In this document: in pieces, positions 35,789 through 44,615 of the stretch | How positions within the stretch are numbered: position 1 is the first letter of the stretch | Layout of the letters: every line of letters starts with the position of its first letter | Assembly: GCA_040414495.1 (NCBI GenBank) | Contig: JBEDUI010000083.1 | Span: 103,004 to 167,003 of the forward strand | Direction: 5' to 3' | DNA length: 64,000 bases | DNA from: DATAVB01 sp040414495 | Lineage (GTDB): Bacteria; Actinomycetota; Actinomycetes; Mycobacteriales; QHCD01 | Notes under the pieces: generated by a model | The model's input: the letters and a program-made list of their open reading frames with translations, nothing else | Database searches by the model: none | What the model was told of the DNA's origin: nothing | Position numbers and translations under genes: made by a program

Positions 35789-36460
35789 TTATCCCGGTTC
35801 GGATTGGGTGATGCCGTATCCGACGCCGGGGATCGTGCGGATGATCTGGGGGTTGCCGAGCTTGCGGCGCAGCCGGCTCAGCGTGACGAAGACGGTTCGG
35901 GTGAACGGGTCGGCGTGTTCGTCCCAGACTTGTTCGAGGAGATCTTCGGCGCTGAGTACGGTCGGCGCGGCCCGCATGAGTGCTTCGAGTACGCCGAACT
36001 CTTTGACGGACAGGTCCAGGGGCTGTCCGGCTCGCGTCACTGAGTGGCGTTGCGGATCGAGGATGACGTCTCCGGTTTGGAAGACGCGAGGTCGGGCGCT
36101 GGGTTGGCGGCGAGCCAGGGCATGGATACGCAGCAGGAGTTCTTTGAAGTGGAACGGTTTGGCGAGGTAATCGTCAGCGCCGATATCCAGTCCGTTGATC
36201 CGGTCAGCCGTCGTTCCGGCCGCGGTGAGCATGAGCACCATGGTGGGCCGGTCGCTCTGGCTGATCATGCGGCACAGGACGTCGCCGTGAATTCCGGGAA
36301 TGTCGCGGTCCAGAACCACCACCTGGTACGCGTTGGTGTCGAGTTTGGCGGCGGCTTCGATGCCGTCGTACGCGACGTCGACAGCGAAGCCGTTATCGCG
36401 TAGGCCTTCGGCGATGTCGTCGGCCAGGCTCGGGACGTCCTCGACGACAAGCAGCCTCAC
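35789..36460 (-). CDS. OmpR/PhoB-family response regulator
   Basis: 223 aa. The receiver domain has acidic residues ED (7-8), phosphoacceptor D51 in VVVLDRDIPG and the conserved lysine in LAKPFHFKELL. The C-terminal winged helix shows VFVTLSRLRRKLGNPQIIRTI and ends GVGYGI. Its ATG overlaps the sensor kinase stop by 4 bp. Most likely target is the divergent lipoprotein/ABC export operon starting at 37913. Confidence 0.95.
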   Translation of the reverse strand: MRLLVVEDVPSLADDIAEGLRDNGFAVDVAYDGIEAAAKLDTNAYQVVVLDRDIPGIHGDVLCRMISQSDRPTMVLMLTAAGTTADRINGLDIGADDYLAKPFHFKELLLRIHALARRQPSARPRVFQTGDVILDPQRHSVTRAGQPLDLSVKEFGVLEALMRAAPTVLSAEDLLEQVWDEHADPFTRTVFVTLSRLRRKLGNPQIIRTIPGVGYGITQSEPG

Positions 36461-37743
36461 GCCGGACTCCCGGCCAGAACAACGGCCGGCGCCGGTTCGG
36501 TCGCTCGCGGCAGTGTCACGACGACTCGTAACCCGCCGCCGGGTCGGGCGTGCAGGCCCAAGGTGCCGCCGTGGTTGGTGACGATGGCGGCGACGATGGA
36601 TAGGCCCAGTCCGAATCCGGTGGCAGTGGTGCGATCGGGGGTGACGCGCCGGAAGGGCTGGGTCAGCTGGTCGACGTCCTGCTGCTCGAGTGGATGGCCA
36701 CTGTTCTCGACGCTCACCACCACCGCGTTGTGCTCGGCTCGTGCCGTGATCCTGATCCAGCCGCCGCGCCGGTTGTGCCGGATGGCGTTATCGACGAGGT
36801 TGTCGATGAGGTGCGTGATCAGCGGTTCGCTGCCTCGCGCTACAACCCGGTCGCTGTTGTGGTCGAGGGTGAGTCCGGCGGAGGCGGTCGCGCCGCGGCG
36901 GTCGGCGATGACCTTTGCCACGACCTGGTCGACCTCGACCCGGCCGGTACGTTCGTCGGTCCCGTGCTGGGCCTGGGCGAGGGTGAGGAAGCTGTCGACG
37001 AGCTGGTCGGCCCGGTTCAGGCCGAGCTGGATACGGGCGGCCAGCGCGTCTACCTCGGGGCGGGCCGGGCCGGGTTTGCCGGTGGCGACGTCGATTGCGG
37101 TGCGCATCATGGTCAGCGGCGTACGCAGTTCGTGCGAGGCGTTGGCGACGAAGCGGCGTTGCGCGTCGAACGCGTCCTCGAGCCGGGCAAGCAGCCGGTC
37201 GATGGTGTCGCCGAGCGTGGTCAGTTCGTCCGCGGGTCCGCTCAGCGCCAGACGCTCGTGCAGGTTGTGCTCGGAGATCCGTCGTGTCGTGTCGGTGATG
37301 GTGCGCAGTGGTCGCAGGACGCGCCCGGCAACCAGCCAGCCAAGGCCGATCGCGACCACGCCCATGACCGCCAACGCGATTCCGCAGCCGGTCAGAAGCT
37401 GGTGCAGCTCGTGGGTGCGTTGCTGCACGGCCAACCGTTGCAGGTGGTCGGCCAGCACCTTGCTCTGGGCCGGGGTGAGGGGTTGGCCTCCGGCGCCGAC
37501 CTCCAACCGCGTGCCGGACGGCGGCTGGTCGGAGCCGTTGCCGGCCACGCCGCCCAGCACACCGTGCGAACCCTGGTAAGTGGTGAATCCGCCGGAGAGG
37601 GCGCGGTCGACCACCAGGTACGTGAGGGCGAGTACGGCGGCGCCGGAGGCTAGGAACAGCCCACCGTACAAGGCGGTGAGCCGCAGCCGCACGGTTCGCC
37701 GCGGCAGCCGACTGGCCAGCGCACGTAGTGATTCGGCAGCCAT
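36457..37743 (-). CDS. Sensor histidine kinase
   Basis: 428 aa. Two helices (about 24-46 and 119-141) bracket an extracytoplasmic sensor of about 70 residues rich in Gly/Gln. HAMP covers 142-195. The phosphoacceptor is H204 in ANASHELRTPLTMM, then the N-box DNLVDNAIRHN and G-box GFGLGLSIV. The kinase precedes the regulator in the operon, the reverse of the more common order. The signal is unknown; antibiotic or envelope stress would fit the neighbouring exporter. Confidence 0.95.
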   Translation of the reverse strand: MAAESLRALASRLPRRTVRLRLTALYGGLFLASGAAVLALTYLVVDRALSGGFTTYQGSHGVLGGVAGNGSDQPPSGTRLEVGAGGQPLTPAQSKVLADHLQRLAVQQRTHELHQLLTGCGIALAVMGVVAIGLGWLVAGRVLRPLRTITDTTRRISEHNLHERLALSGPADELTTLGDTIDRLLARLEDAFDAQRRFVANASHELRTPLTMMRTAIDVATGKPGPARPEVDALAARIQLGLNRADQLVDSFLTLAQAQHGTDERTGRVEVDQVVAKVIADRRGATASAGLTLDHNSDRVVARGSEPLITHLIDNLVDNAIRHNRRGGWIRITARAEHNAVVVSVENSGHPLEQQDVDQLTQPFRRVTPDRTTATGFGLGLSIVAAIVTNHGGTLGLHARPGGGLRVVVTLPRATEPAPAVVLAGSPA

Positions 37744-37820
37744 CCTCGGGTGCCCCCCTCGTCCGTGATCCGGGACGCTGCCCGGTGGCCCACCCTGATG
37801 ATGCCCGGCCCGGAATTACA

Positions 37821-37847
37821 GCGGCTTAACAAAACATGTGAAGCCGC
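37821..37847. promoter_or_regulatory. Inverted repeat between sensor kinase and export operon
   Basis: GCGGCTT (37821-37827) and AAGCCGC (37841-37847) flank a 13-nt spacer containing AACAAAACATG. It lies in the 169-bp divergent promoter region and is the best visible candidate for a regulator-binding site. OmpR-type proteins usually bind direct repeats, so this stays tentative. Confidence 0.4.
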
Positions 37848-37912
37848 CGTGACCGGTCGATCTCTACAACCGAAGGCGCCCGACAACCCTCGCGCATCTT
37901 CGGAGGCAAATC

Positions 37913-38491
37913 ATGCGTCGTCCTGTTCCTCTCGTTCTCGCCGCGCCGGTCGCGGCCGCCCTGCTGTTGGTGGGGTGCGACCACAGTTCGGGTGGTCCGC
38001 GGGTGGCCAGTGCGAGCCACTCTGGTTCCTCGATCGCGTCACTGTCAGCCGGATCGGGCAAGTCGAACCCGATCGCGTATTCGCGCTGCATGCGTACGCA
38101 CGGCATCAGCGACTTCCCGGATCCGAACTCCGGTGGCGGTTTCACGATCAAAAACGAGCCGGGTAGCGACCTGGACCCGAAAAACCCGCAGTACAAGGCG
38201 GCCGCCAACGCCTGCAAGAAACTCGCCCCGCAGCGCCCGCCGGTCACCGACAAGGACCGTGCGGCGAGCCTGAAGTTCTCCCAGTGCATGCGCGCCCACG
38301 GCATCAAGGATTTCCCGGATCCGAGCAGCGACGGCCAGATCATGCTCGGGAAGCCGGGCCAGGGCGCTGCCAACAGCGACCTCACCCCCGACAACCCGCA
38401 GTTCAAAGCCGCCCAGCAGGCGTGCAACAAGTACATGCCCGGCGGTGGTGACCAGCAGACGGTCAGCGGTGGGCAGGGCAATGGCGGCTGA
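37913..38491 (+). CDS. Lipoprotein with duplicated CMRxHG domain
   Basis: 192 aa. Signal peptide with lipobox LLLVGC (C22). Two homologous units follow: YSRCMRTHGISDFPDPN with NPQYKAAANACKKLAP, and FSQCMRAHGIKDFPDPS with NPQFKAAQQACNKYMP. Each unit has one early and one late cysteine, so two disulfides or metal sites are possible. Such proteins accompany two-component and MacB-type export genes in actinomycetes; the function is unknown. First gene of the export operon, ATG behind GGAGG. Confidence 0.82.
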   Translation: MRRPVPLVLAAPVAAALLLVGCDHSSGGPRVASASHSGSSIASLSAGSGKSNPIAYSRCMRTHGISDFPDPNSGGGFTIKNEPGSDLDPKNPQYKAAANACKKLAPQRPPVTDKDRAASLKFSQCMRAHGIKDFPDPSSDGQIMLGKPGQGAANSDLTPDNPQFKAAQQACNKYMPGGGDQQTVSGGQGNGG

Positions 38492-38531
38492 GCAATTCCC
38501 GGCCCACGTATCCACGTTTGGAGGTAATTCC

Positions 38532-39719
38532 ATGATCACCATCCCCGATGAGGCGGATATCGACGGCAGTGACGGGCCAGGTCATCGCGACGCGGCGACC
38601 CGACCCCGGCGCAGACGATTACGGCTCGTACTCGTCGTACTCGTCGTACTGGTTGTCGCGGCGGTGACGCTCGCACTGACCAAGCCACTCGGATTCGACA
38701 TCGCCCATCCGTTCCGTAGCCGGCATCATGCGAGCTCCAGCAGCCGTACGGAAGCAGCGGCGGCAACGGCACCGGTAGCGAGGCGAACCTTGACCGAGCA
38801 GACCAGCGTGAACGGCACGCTCGGCTACGCCGGCAGTCCCAGCGTTCTGGGTCAGTTGCCCGGGACAGTCACGTGGCTGCCCTCGACCGGTTCTGTGATC
38901 CGCGAAGGTCATCGGCTCTACGAAGTTGACGGCAAACCCGTGGTGCTGCTGTACGGCTCAGTGCCGTTCTATCGCGACCTGGCCGAGGGCAAAACGGCAG
39001 CCGATGTCTCCGGTGCCGACGTGCGGCAGCTCAACGCGGCACTTGTCCGACTGGGGTACGCCGACGGCCTGGGGCTGGACCGGACCTCGGACGAGTTCAG
39101 CTGGGCGACGCGGGTGGCGATCCAGCGGATGCAGAAGGCACTCGGCCTTACGCAGACCGGAAAACTGTCCCGCGGCCAGGTGGTGTTCCAGCCCGAAGCG
39201 CTGCGGGTGACCACCGTCGCCGCGCGCCTCGGCGCTCCGGCGACCGGCCAGATCCTGACCGGCACCACGACCCGGCGGGCCATCGCGGTCCAGCTTGACG
39301 TGGCTGAGCAGGCCGAGGTCAAGGTCGGCGACGCCGTGACCATCACGCTGCCGAACGGCACCAGCACACCCGGACGTATCGACTCGGTCGGCAGCGTCGC
39401 GACTGCCGGTTCCGGCTCGGAATCGGCCACTGTCCCGGTCGTCGTCACCCCGACCAAGCCCGCGGACACCGGCAGCTGGGATCAGGCGCCCGTACAGGTA
39501 GCGATCACCACGGGCACGGTCCGCAACGCCACCGTCGTCCCGGTCACCGCGCTCCTGGCCCTGGCCGGCGGCGGATACGCGGTCGAGGTCGTACCGTCAA
39601 GCGGTGCCCGGCGGCTCGTCCCGGTCGACCTGGGCGCGTTCGACGACCGCCAAGGGTTGGTTCAGGTCACCGGGACCGGGCTCGCCCCGGGCACCCGCGT
39701 CGTGGTTCCGGCGACATGA
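38532..39719 (+). CDS. HlyD-like efflux adaptor with peptidoglycan-binding domain
   Basis: 395 aa. Basic N-terminus, one membrane helix (about residues 31-50, RLVLVVLVVLVVAAVTLAL), then a short biotinyl-lipoyl-like segment (GTVTWLPSTGSVIREGHRLY). A PG_binding_1 domain (ADVRQLNAALVRLGYADG to LGLTQTGKLSRG) and a beta-barrel follow. It links the MacB-type transporter to the wall layer in monoderms. ATG 38532 follows GGAGGT; it overlaps the ATPase gene by 4 bp. Confidence 0.85.
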   Translation: MITIPDEADIDGSDGPGHRDAATRPRRRRLRLVLVVLVVLVVAAVTLALTKPLGFDIAHPFRSRHHASSSSRTEAAAATAPVARRTLTEQTSVNGTLGYAGSPSVLGQLPGTVTWLPSTGSVIREGHRLYEVDGKPVVLLYGSVPFYRDLAEGKTAADVSGADVRQLNAALVRLGYADGLGLDRTSDEFSWATRVAIQRMQKALGLTQTGKLSRGQVVFQPEALRVTTVAARLGAPATGQILTGTTTRRAIAVQLDVAEQAEVKVGDAVTITLPNGTSTPGRIDSVGSVATAGSGSESATVPVVVTPTKPADTGSWDQAPVQVAITTGTVRNATVVPVTALLALAGGGYAVEVVPSSGARRLVPVDLGAFDDRQGLVQVTGTGLAPGTRVVVPAT

Positions 39720-40450
39720 GCGCGCCCGCCGTGAGCCCGCTGGTAACTCCGGGCGCGGGCCATCAACCGGTTCTGCAACTGACCGCGGTCGAGAAGACCT
39801 ACCCGAGTACGCCGCCGGTACGGGCCCTGGCCGGTGTGGACCTGTCGGTGGATGCCGGCGAACTGGTCGCGGTGGTCGGACCTTCGGGATCCGGCAAGAC
39901 CACGCTGCTGCACGTGATGGGCACACTCGACCGGCCCACCTCCGGAACGGTACGGATCACCGACCTTGACGCCTCGGCAATGAGCGACCGCGAGCTGGCG
40001 GGTCTGCGGGCGCGGCGCATCGGCTTCGTGTTCCAACAGTTCTTCCTCGCCGAACACGCCACGATCCTCGACAACGTCGCCGATGGTCTGCTCTACGCCG
40101 GCATCTCACACGCTCGCCGACGCGAATTGGCGCTCGACGCGCTGGAGGCGGTCGAGTTGGGCAACCGCGTCTCCGCCCGACCTACCCAGCTGTCCGGTGG
40201 TCAGCGCCAACGGGTCGCGATCGCCCGCGCCCTGGTCGGCCGGCCCGCGATCGTGCTCGCCGACGAACCCACCGGAAACCTCGACCACAAGACCGGACAG
40301 GCCATCCTCGCGCTGCTCGACGAGTTGCACCGCGGCGGCACCACCATCGTCGTGATCACCCACGACCGCGACATCGCGGCCCACATGCCCCGGCAGGTGC
40401 ACGTACTCGACGGCCACATCATCACCGACACCGGAGCGACGCAACCGTGA
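39716..40450 (+). CDS. MacB/LolD-type ABC exporter, ATP-binding protein
   Basis: 244 aa. Walker A GPSGSGKTT, Q-loop FVFQQFFLAEH, signature LSGGQRQR, Walker B IVLADEPTGNLD, H-loop VVITHD. The EPTGNLD form is typical of the MacB/LolD/FtsE group. Start ATG overlaps the adaptor stop, and its own stop overlaps the permease GTG (GTGA), so the three are translated together. Confidence 0.95.
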   Translation: MSAPAVSPLVTPGAGHQPVLQLTAVEKTYPSTPPVRALAGVDLSVDAGELVAVVGPSGSGKTTLLHVMGTLDRPTSGTVRITDLDASAMSDRELAGLRARRIGFVFQQFFLAEHATILDNVADGLLYAGISHARRRELALDALEAVELGNRVSARPTQLSGGQRQRVAIARALVGRPAIVLADEPTGNLDHKTGQAILALLDELHRGGTTIVVITHDRDIAAHMPRQVHVLDGHIITDTGATQP

Positions 40451-41661
40451 CCGACACCCTCCGCCTCGTCTCACCAGCGGCCAAGCTCCGTACGGACGAT
40501 CTGGGCCGGATCGCCAGCGTGGGCATCCGGACCCGCAAGCTGCGGGCGGCCCTGTCCGCGCTGGGCATCGCGATCGGTGTCGCCGCCATCGTCGCCGTCC
40601 TCGGACTTTCCTCGTCCTCCCAGGCAGGACTACTCGCCGAGATCGACCAACTCGGCACCAACCTGCTGACCGTCAGCAACGGCCAAAATCTCTTCGGCGA
40701 TACGGCCGAACTACCGGTCGCGGCACCGGCGATGCTGCGCCGCATCGGACCGGTCAACACGGTCGAGGAGACCGGCGCCCTCTCCACCGCCAAGGCCTAC
40801 CGCAACCCGCACGTCCCCACCGTCAACACCAACGGCCTGTCCGTACAGGCCACCAGCCTCGGACTACCCAACGCGGTCGGCACCCACCTGGCGACCGGCA
40901 CGTTCCTCAACGCCGCCACCGCCCGCGAACCGGTGGCCGTGCTTGGCGCCCTCGCTGCCGAACGGCTCGGCATCGACCGGATATATCCCGGCGAACGCAT
41001 CTGGGTCGCCGGCAGATGGTTCTACGTCACCGGAATCCTCGCCCAAGCTCCCCTGGCCCCCGAGATCGACACAGCCGTACTGGTCGGATTCCCGGCCGCC
41101 GCCACGTACCTCAATTTCGACGGCCATCCCTCCAAGGCCTATATCCGTTCTGCGACCGACCAGGTCGCCGCCGTCCAAGGCGTACTCGCCGCCACCGCCA
41201 ACCCGGAAGACCCCAGCGGTGTCACGGTCAGCCGCCCCTCCGACGCACTCGTCGCCCGAGCCAAAGCCAAGAGCGCCCTGAACGGCCTTTTCCTCGGCCT
41301 TGGCGCGGTGTCTCTGCTCGTCGGGGCGGTCGGCGTCGCCAACATCATGATCATTTCCGTGCTCGAACGACGCTCGGAAATCGGGTTACGCCGCGCGCTC
41401 GGGGCGACGAAAAACCATATCCGCATCCAGTTCCTGTCCGAAGCGATGCTGCTGGCTCTGCTCGGCGGTGCCGTCGGCGTCGCACTCGGCGCGGCGGCGA
41501 CAGCGATCTATGCCAGCACCAAACACTGGGCGATCGTAATTCCGACCCTCGCCTGGACCGGCGGACTCGTATCCGCCCTGCTCATCGGCGCGATCGCGGG
41601 CCTGATGCCGGCTATACGGGCGGCCCGACTGCAACCTACCGAGGCCCTCTGGACCGTCTAA
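40447..41661 (+). CDS. MacB/FtsX-type ABC exporter permease
   Basis: 404 aa. N-terminal helix (LRAALSALGIAIGVAAIVAV), a large extracytoplasmic MacB_PCD domain, and three C-terminal helices with NIMIISVLERRSEIGLRRA, the conserved FtsX motif, ending ARLQPTEALWTV. Likely exports or extracts a peptide, lipid or antibiotic from the membrane outward. Its stop codon overlaps, tail to tail, the stop of the converging importer 3 permease. Confidence 0.94.
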   Translation: MTDTLRLVSPAAKLRTDDLGRIASVGIRTRKLRAALSALGIAIGVAAIVAVLGLSSSSQAGLLAEIDQLGTNLLTVSNGQNLFGDTAELPVAAPAMLRRIGPVNTVEETGALSTAKAYRNPHVPTVNTNGLSVQATSLGLPNAVGTHLATGTFLNAATAREPVAVLGALAAERLGIDRIYPGERIWVAGRWFYVTGILAQAPLAPEIDTAVLVGFPAAATYLNFDGHPSKAYIRSATDQVAAVQGVLAATANPEDPSGVTVSRPSDALVARAKAKSALNGLFLGLGAVSLLVGAVGVANIMIISVLERRSEIGLRRALGATKNHIRIQFLSEAMLLALLGGAVGVALGAAATAIYASTKHWAIVIPTLAWTGGLVSALLIGAIAGLMPAIRAARLQPTEALWTV

Positions 41662-42623
41662 GTCAGCCGCACTCTCGGGTCGAGAACGGCGTAGAGGATG
41701 TCGACGACAATGTTCGCCACCACGACGAAAACCGCCGCGAGCAGCACCACCGCGATGATCACCGGTTGATCCTGGTTGGTCACCGCTTGGACCGACATTC
41801 GTCCTACGCCGTTCAGCCCGAACACCTGCTCGGTGACGATCGCGCCGCCGAGCAGTGTGGCCACATCGATGCCGAATTGGGTGACGATCGGCGCGAGCGC
41901 GGCACGCAACCCGTGCCGGTAGGTCACCCGACGACTGGTGAGTCCTTTCGCGCGCGCGGTACGGATGTAATCCTCGCCGAGCACCTCGAGCATCTGGCCG
42001 CGGGTGAGCCGCACGTAAACCGCCATGGAGGCAACGGCCAGGGTGATCCACGGCAGGATGAGATGTTGTGCCCATTGCGCCGGATTCTGGGTGAACGGCA
42101 CGTACCCACCGCCGGGAAACCAGTCAATGCCGGCCACGTGCAGCCGATAAAAGAGGAAATACAGCAGCAGCAGACCGAGCACGAACGTAGGAAACGACAG
42201 ACCGAACAGGGCGAACAGCGTGGCACCTCGGTCGACCATCGTCCGAGGTTTGGTGGCCGACAGTACGCCGATCATGACGCCGGCAATTACCCAGATGATC
42301 GCCGCGCCGATCGCGAGTGACGCGGTGACCGGCAACGCACGGGCGATCAGCGTGGTGACCGGTTCGTGGCTGTAATAGGAATAGCCGAGATCTCCGTGCA
42401 CCAGCCGGCTGATGAAATGACCGTACTGGGCCAATATCGGCTTGTTGAGACCAAGCTCTCGGGTGACCGTCTGGACCAACTGCCGATTCTGACCCGCGAA
42501 CCGGCCGAGCAGCAGCTGGGCCACATTGTGCGGTGCGATAAAGAAGATCGCAAAGACGATCACGCTGATCATCCACACCACCAGCGCGCCGGTCAGCACC
42601 CGCCGAATGAGAAACCGCACCAT
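41658..42623 (-). CDS. Oligopeptide-type ABC importer 3, permease (OppB-like)
   Basis: 321 aa. It begins VRFLIRRVLTGALVVWMISV; the loop VHGDLGYSYYSHEPVTTLI and the EAA loop EDYIRTARAKGLTSRRV are conserved, and it ends DILYAVLDPRVRLT. ATG 42623 gives the standard DppB start; the frame opens at 42689 within the preceding gene. Last gene of importer operon 3. Confidence 0.94.
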   Translation of the reverse strand: MVRFLIRRVLTGALVVWMISVIVFAIFFIAPHNVAQLLLGRFAGQNRQLVQTVTRELGLNKPILAQYGHFISRLVHGDLGYSYYSHEPVTTLIARALPVTASLAIGAAIIWVIAGVMIGVLSATKPRTMVDRGATLFALFGLSFPTFVLGLLLLYFLFYRLHVAGIDWFPGGGYVPFTQNPAQWAQHLILPWITLAVASMAVYVRLTRGQMLEVLGEDYIRTARAKGLTSRRVTYRHGLRAALAPIVTQFGIDVATLLGGAIVTEQVFGLNGVGRMSVQAVTNQDQPVIIAVVLLAAVFVVVANIVVDILYAVLDPRVRLT

Positions 42624-42633
42624 CGTTCTATCC

Positions 42634-43572
42634 CTATCTGGCAAACAGCCGCTCGGTCCGGGGATCGAGCGCGTCGCGGACGCTGTCACCGAGCAGGTTG
42701 AACGCGAGCGTGGTCAATATCAGGGCCGCACCAGGAAATACGAGGAACCACCAGGCGACCTGGTAGAAGTCCTGCGAGTCGCTGATCATATTTCCCCAGC
42801 TCGGCGTCGGCGGGATGATCCCGACACCGAGGTAGGAAAGCGTGGCCTCAAAGACGATCGAGACCGGGATCAGCAGCGTGGTGTAGACGATCACCGGCGC
42901 GACCAGGTTCGGCAGGACGTCGATCAGCATGATTCGCAGGTCGCCGGCCCCGAGCGAACGCGCCGCCTCGATGTATTCCCGTTCTCGGATCGAGAGCGTT
43001 TGAGCACGTACGACGCGTCCAACCGCCGCCCAGGAAAAGAACGCGATAACGCCGATTTCGACGAGTTCGCTCGGACCGATGACGGACACCAGCGCAATCG
43101 CGAACAGCAGAAATGGGAACGACAACACGACGTCCATGAGCCGGGACATCCCCGCATCGACGACTGGCCCGAAATACCCGGCGCACAATCCGACAATGAC
43201 GCCGATGAATACCGCGGCGGCCGCGGCCGCAAGGCCGACCACCAGGGACACTCGCGTTCCGTAAATGATGCGAACCAAAATGTCGCGACCCAAATTGTCC
43301 GTGCCCAACAGGTGTCGTCCGCTCGGTGGCACCGGCAGCCCGTCGAGCGTAATGCCATGGACGCGGTCCTGCTCGGTCGGTCCATAACCGATCAGATGCG
43401 AAATGGGGCCGGCCAGAATAGCGACCAAAATCAGTACGGCGATGAATACCGCGCAGACAATCGCGACGCGGTCACGCCGCAGCCGCATCCACGCCAGTTC
43501 CCAGGGACTGCGCCCAACGACCGTACGGGTCGGAGCGACTTCCGTGGTTTCCAGGATCGACGGCGCTGTCAT
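42634..43572 (-). CDS. Oligopeptide-type ABC importer 3, permease (OppC-like)
   Basis: 312 aa. One N-terminal helix (VAIVCAVFIAVLILVAILAG), then HLLGTDNLGRDILVRIIYG and the EAA loop REYIEAARSLGAGDLRI. ATG 43572 is 6-7 nt after GGAAGG; a GTG at 43578 overlapping the upstream stop is the alternative. C-terminus GDSVRDALDPRTERL is typical of DppC. Confidence 0.94.
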   Translation of the reverse strand: MTAPSILETTEVAPTRTVVGRSPWELAWMRLRRDRVAIVCAVFIAVLILVAILAGPISHLIGYGPTEQDRVHGITLDGLPVPPSGRHLLGTDNLGRDILVRIIYGTRVSLVVGLAAAAAAVFIGVIVGLCAGYFGPVVDAGMSRLMDVVLSFPFLLFAIALVSVIGPSELVEIGVIAFFSWAAVGRVVRAQTLSIREREYIEAARSLGAGDLRIMLIDVLPNLVAPVIVYTTLLIPVSIVFEATLSYLGVGIIPPTPSWGNMISDSQDFYQVAWWFLVFPGAALILTTLAFNLLGDSVRDALDPRTERLFAR

Positions 43573-43574
43573 TG

Positions 43575-44615
43575 TCACCCTTCCGGTTGCCCGATGGCCG
43601 GCTGTTCGCGCGCGAGCCGTTCTCCCGGCTCCACCGGGAAATGGCAGGCGGTGAAGTGATCGGGCGGGTCACCGGGCCGGTCGATCAACGCCGGCTCCTC
43701 GCTGGCGCACCGCGGCTGCGCCTTCGGACACCGCGGATGGAACCGGCATCCCGCTGGGGGCGCCACCGGCGAGGGCACGTCGCCGACCAGAATGATCCGC
43801 TCCCGCTGGGCCGCCCGGTCGGGGTCGGCGACCGCCGCGGCGGACAGCAGCGCGCAGGTGTACGGATGCCGTGGCGCGCTGTACAGCCTCGCCCGATCGG
43901 CCAGTTCGACGACCCGACCGAGGTACATGACCGCGACCCGGTCGCTCACGTGCTCGACCACGGACAAGTCGTGGGCGATGAAGACGTACGTCAGCGAAAA
44001 CTCTTCTTGTAGGCTTTTCAGTAAATTGATGATTTGTGCCTGAATGGATACGTCGAGCGCTGAGACCGGCTCGTCACAGACGATGAGTTTCGGGTGCAGC
44101 GCAAGCGCTCTGGCCACGCCGATCCGCTGCCGCTGGCCGCCGGAAAAATCCGCCGGAAATCGGTTGTAATGCTCCGGATTGAGGCCGACGAGTTCCATCA
44201 ATTCCTGCACCCGTCGTTTACGCTCCGCGCCATCGGCCACGTTATGAATCGCGAAGGGATCACCGATGATCGACCCGACACGCCGGCGCGGGTTCAATGA
44301 ACCGTACGGGTCCTGGAAGATCATCTGCATTTCCCTGCGATACGGCCGGAGCCGCGCGCGGGAGAGATCGGAAATGTCGGTCCCGTCGAATATCACCCGC
44401 CCGCCGGTCAACGGGTAGAGACGGGTCATGCACCGAGCCAGGGTCGATTTGCCGCAGCCCGTTTCCCCGACCAGGCCCAGCGTCTCGCCCCGGGATACCT
44501 CGAGGTCAACGCCGTCGACGGCATAGACCCGGCCGATTTCTCGTTTGAAGACAATTCCGCGCCGAACCGGGAAATGCTTGACCAGTCCTTCGACCCGAAT
44601 GAGCGGCTCCGTCAT
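43575..44615 (-). CDS. Oligopeptide-type ABC importer 3, ATP-binding protein (OppF-like)
   Basis: 346 aa. Walker A GETGCGKS, Q-loop MIFQDPYGSLNPR, signature FSGGQRQR, Walker B LIVCDEPVSALD. The oligo_HPY segment is CRFHPRCPKAQPRC. Overlaps the OppD-like gene by 4 bp. Binds ATP with that partner. Confidence 0.95.
   Translation of the reverse strand: MTEPLIRVEGLVKHFPVRRGIVFKREIGRVYAVDGVDLEVSRGETLGLVGETGCGKSTLARCMTRLYPLTGGRVIFDGTDISDLSRARLRPYRREMQMIFQDPYGSLNPRRRVGSIIGDPFAIHNVADGAERKRRVQELMELVGLNPEHYNRFPADFSGGQRQRIGVARALALHPKLIVCDEPVSALDVSIQAQIINLLKSLQEEFSLTYVFIAHDLSVVEHVSDRVAVMYLGRVVELADRARLYSAPRHPYTCALLSAAAVADPDRAAQRERIILVGDVPSPVAPPAGCRFHPRCPKAQPRCASEEPALIDRPGDPPDHFTACHFPVEPGERLAREQPAIGQPEG

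Noticed and set aside
35789..37743. Response regulator/kinase pair considered as VanR/VanS
   Set aside because: It is 13 kb from the van genes and separated by unrelated operons. It is divergent from an ABC export operon, and its gene order (kinase first) differs from vanRS.
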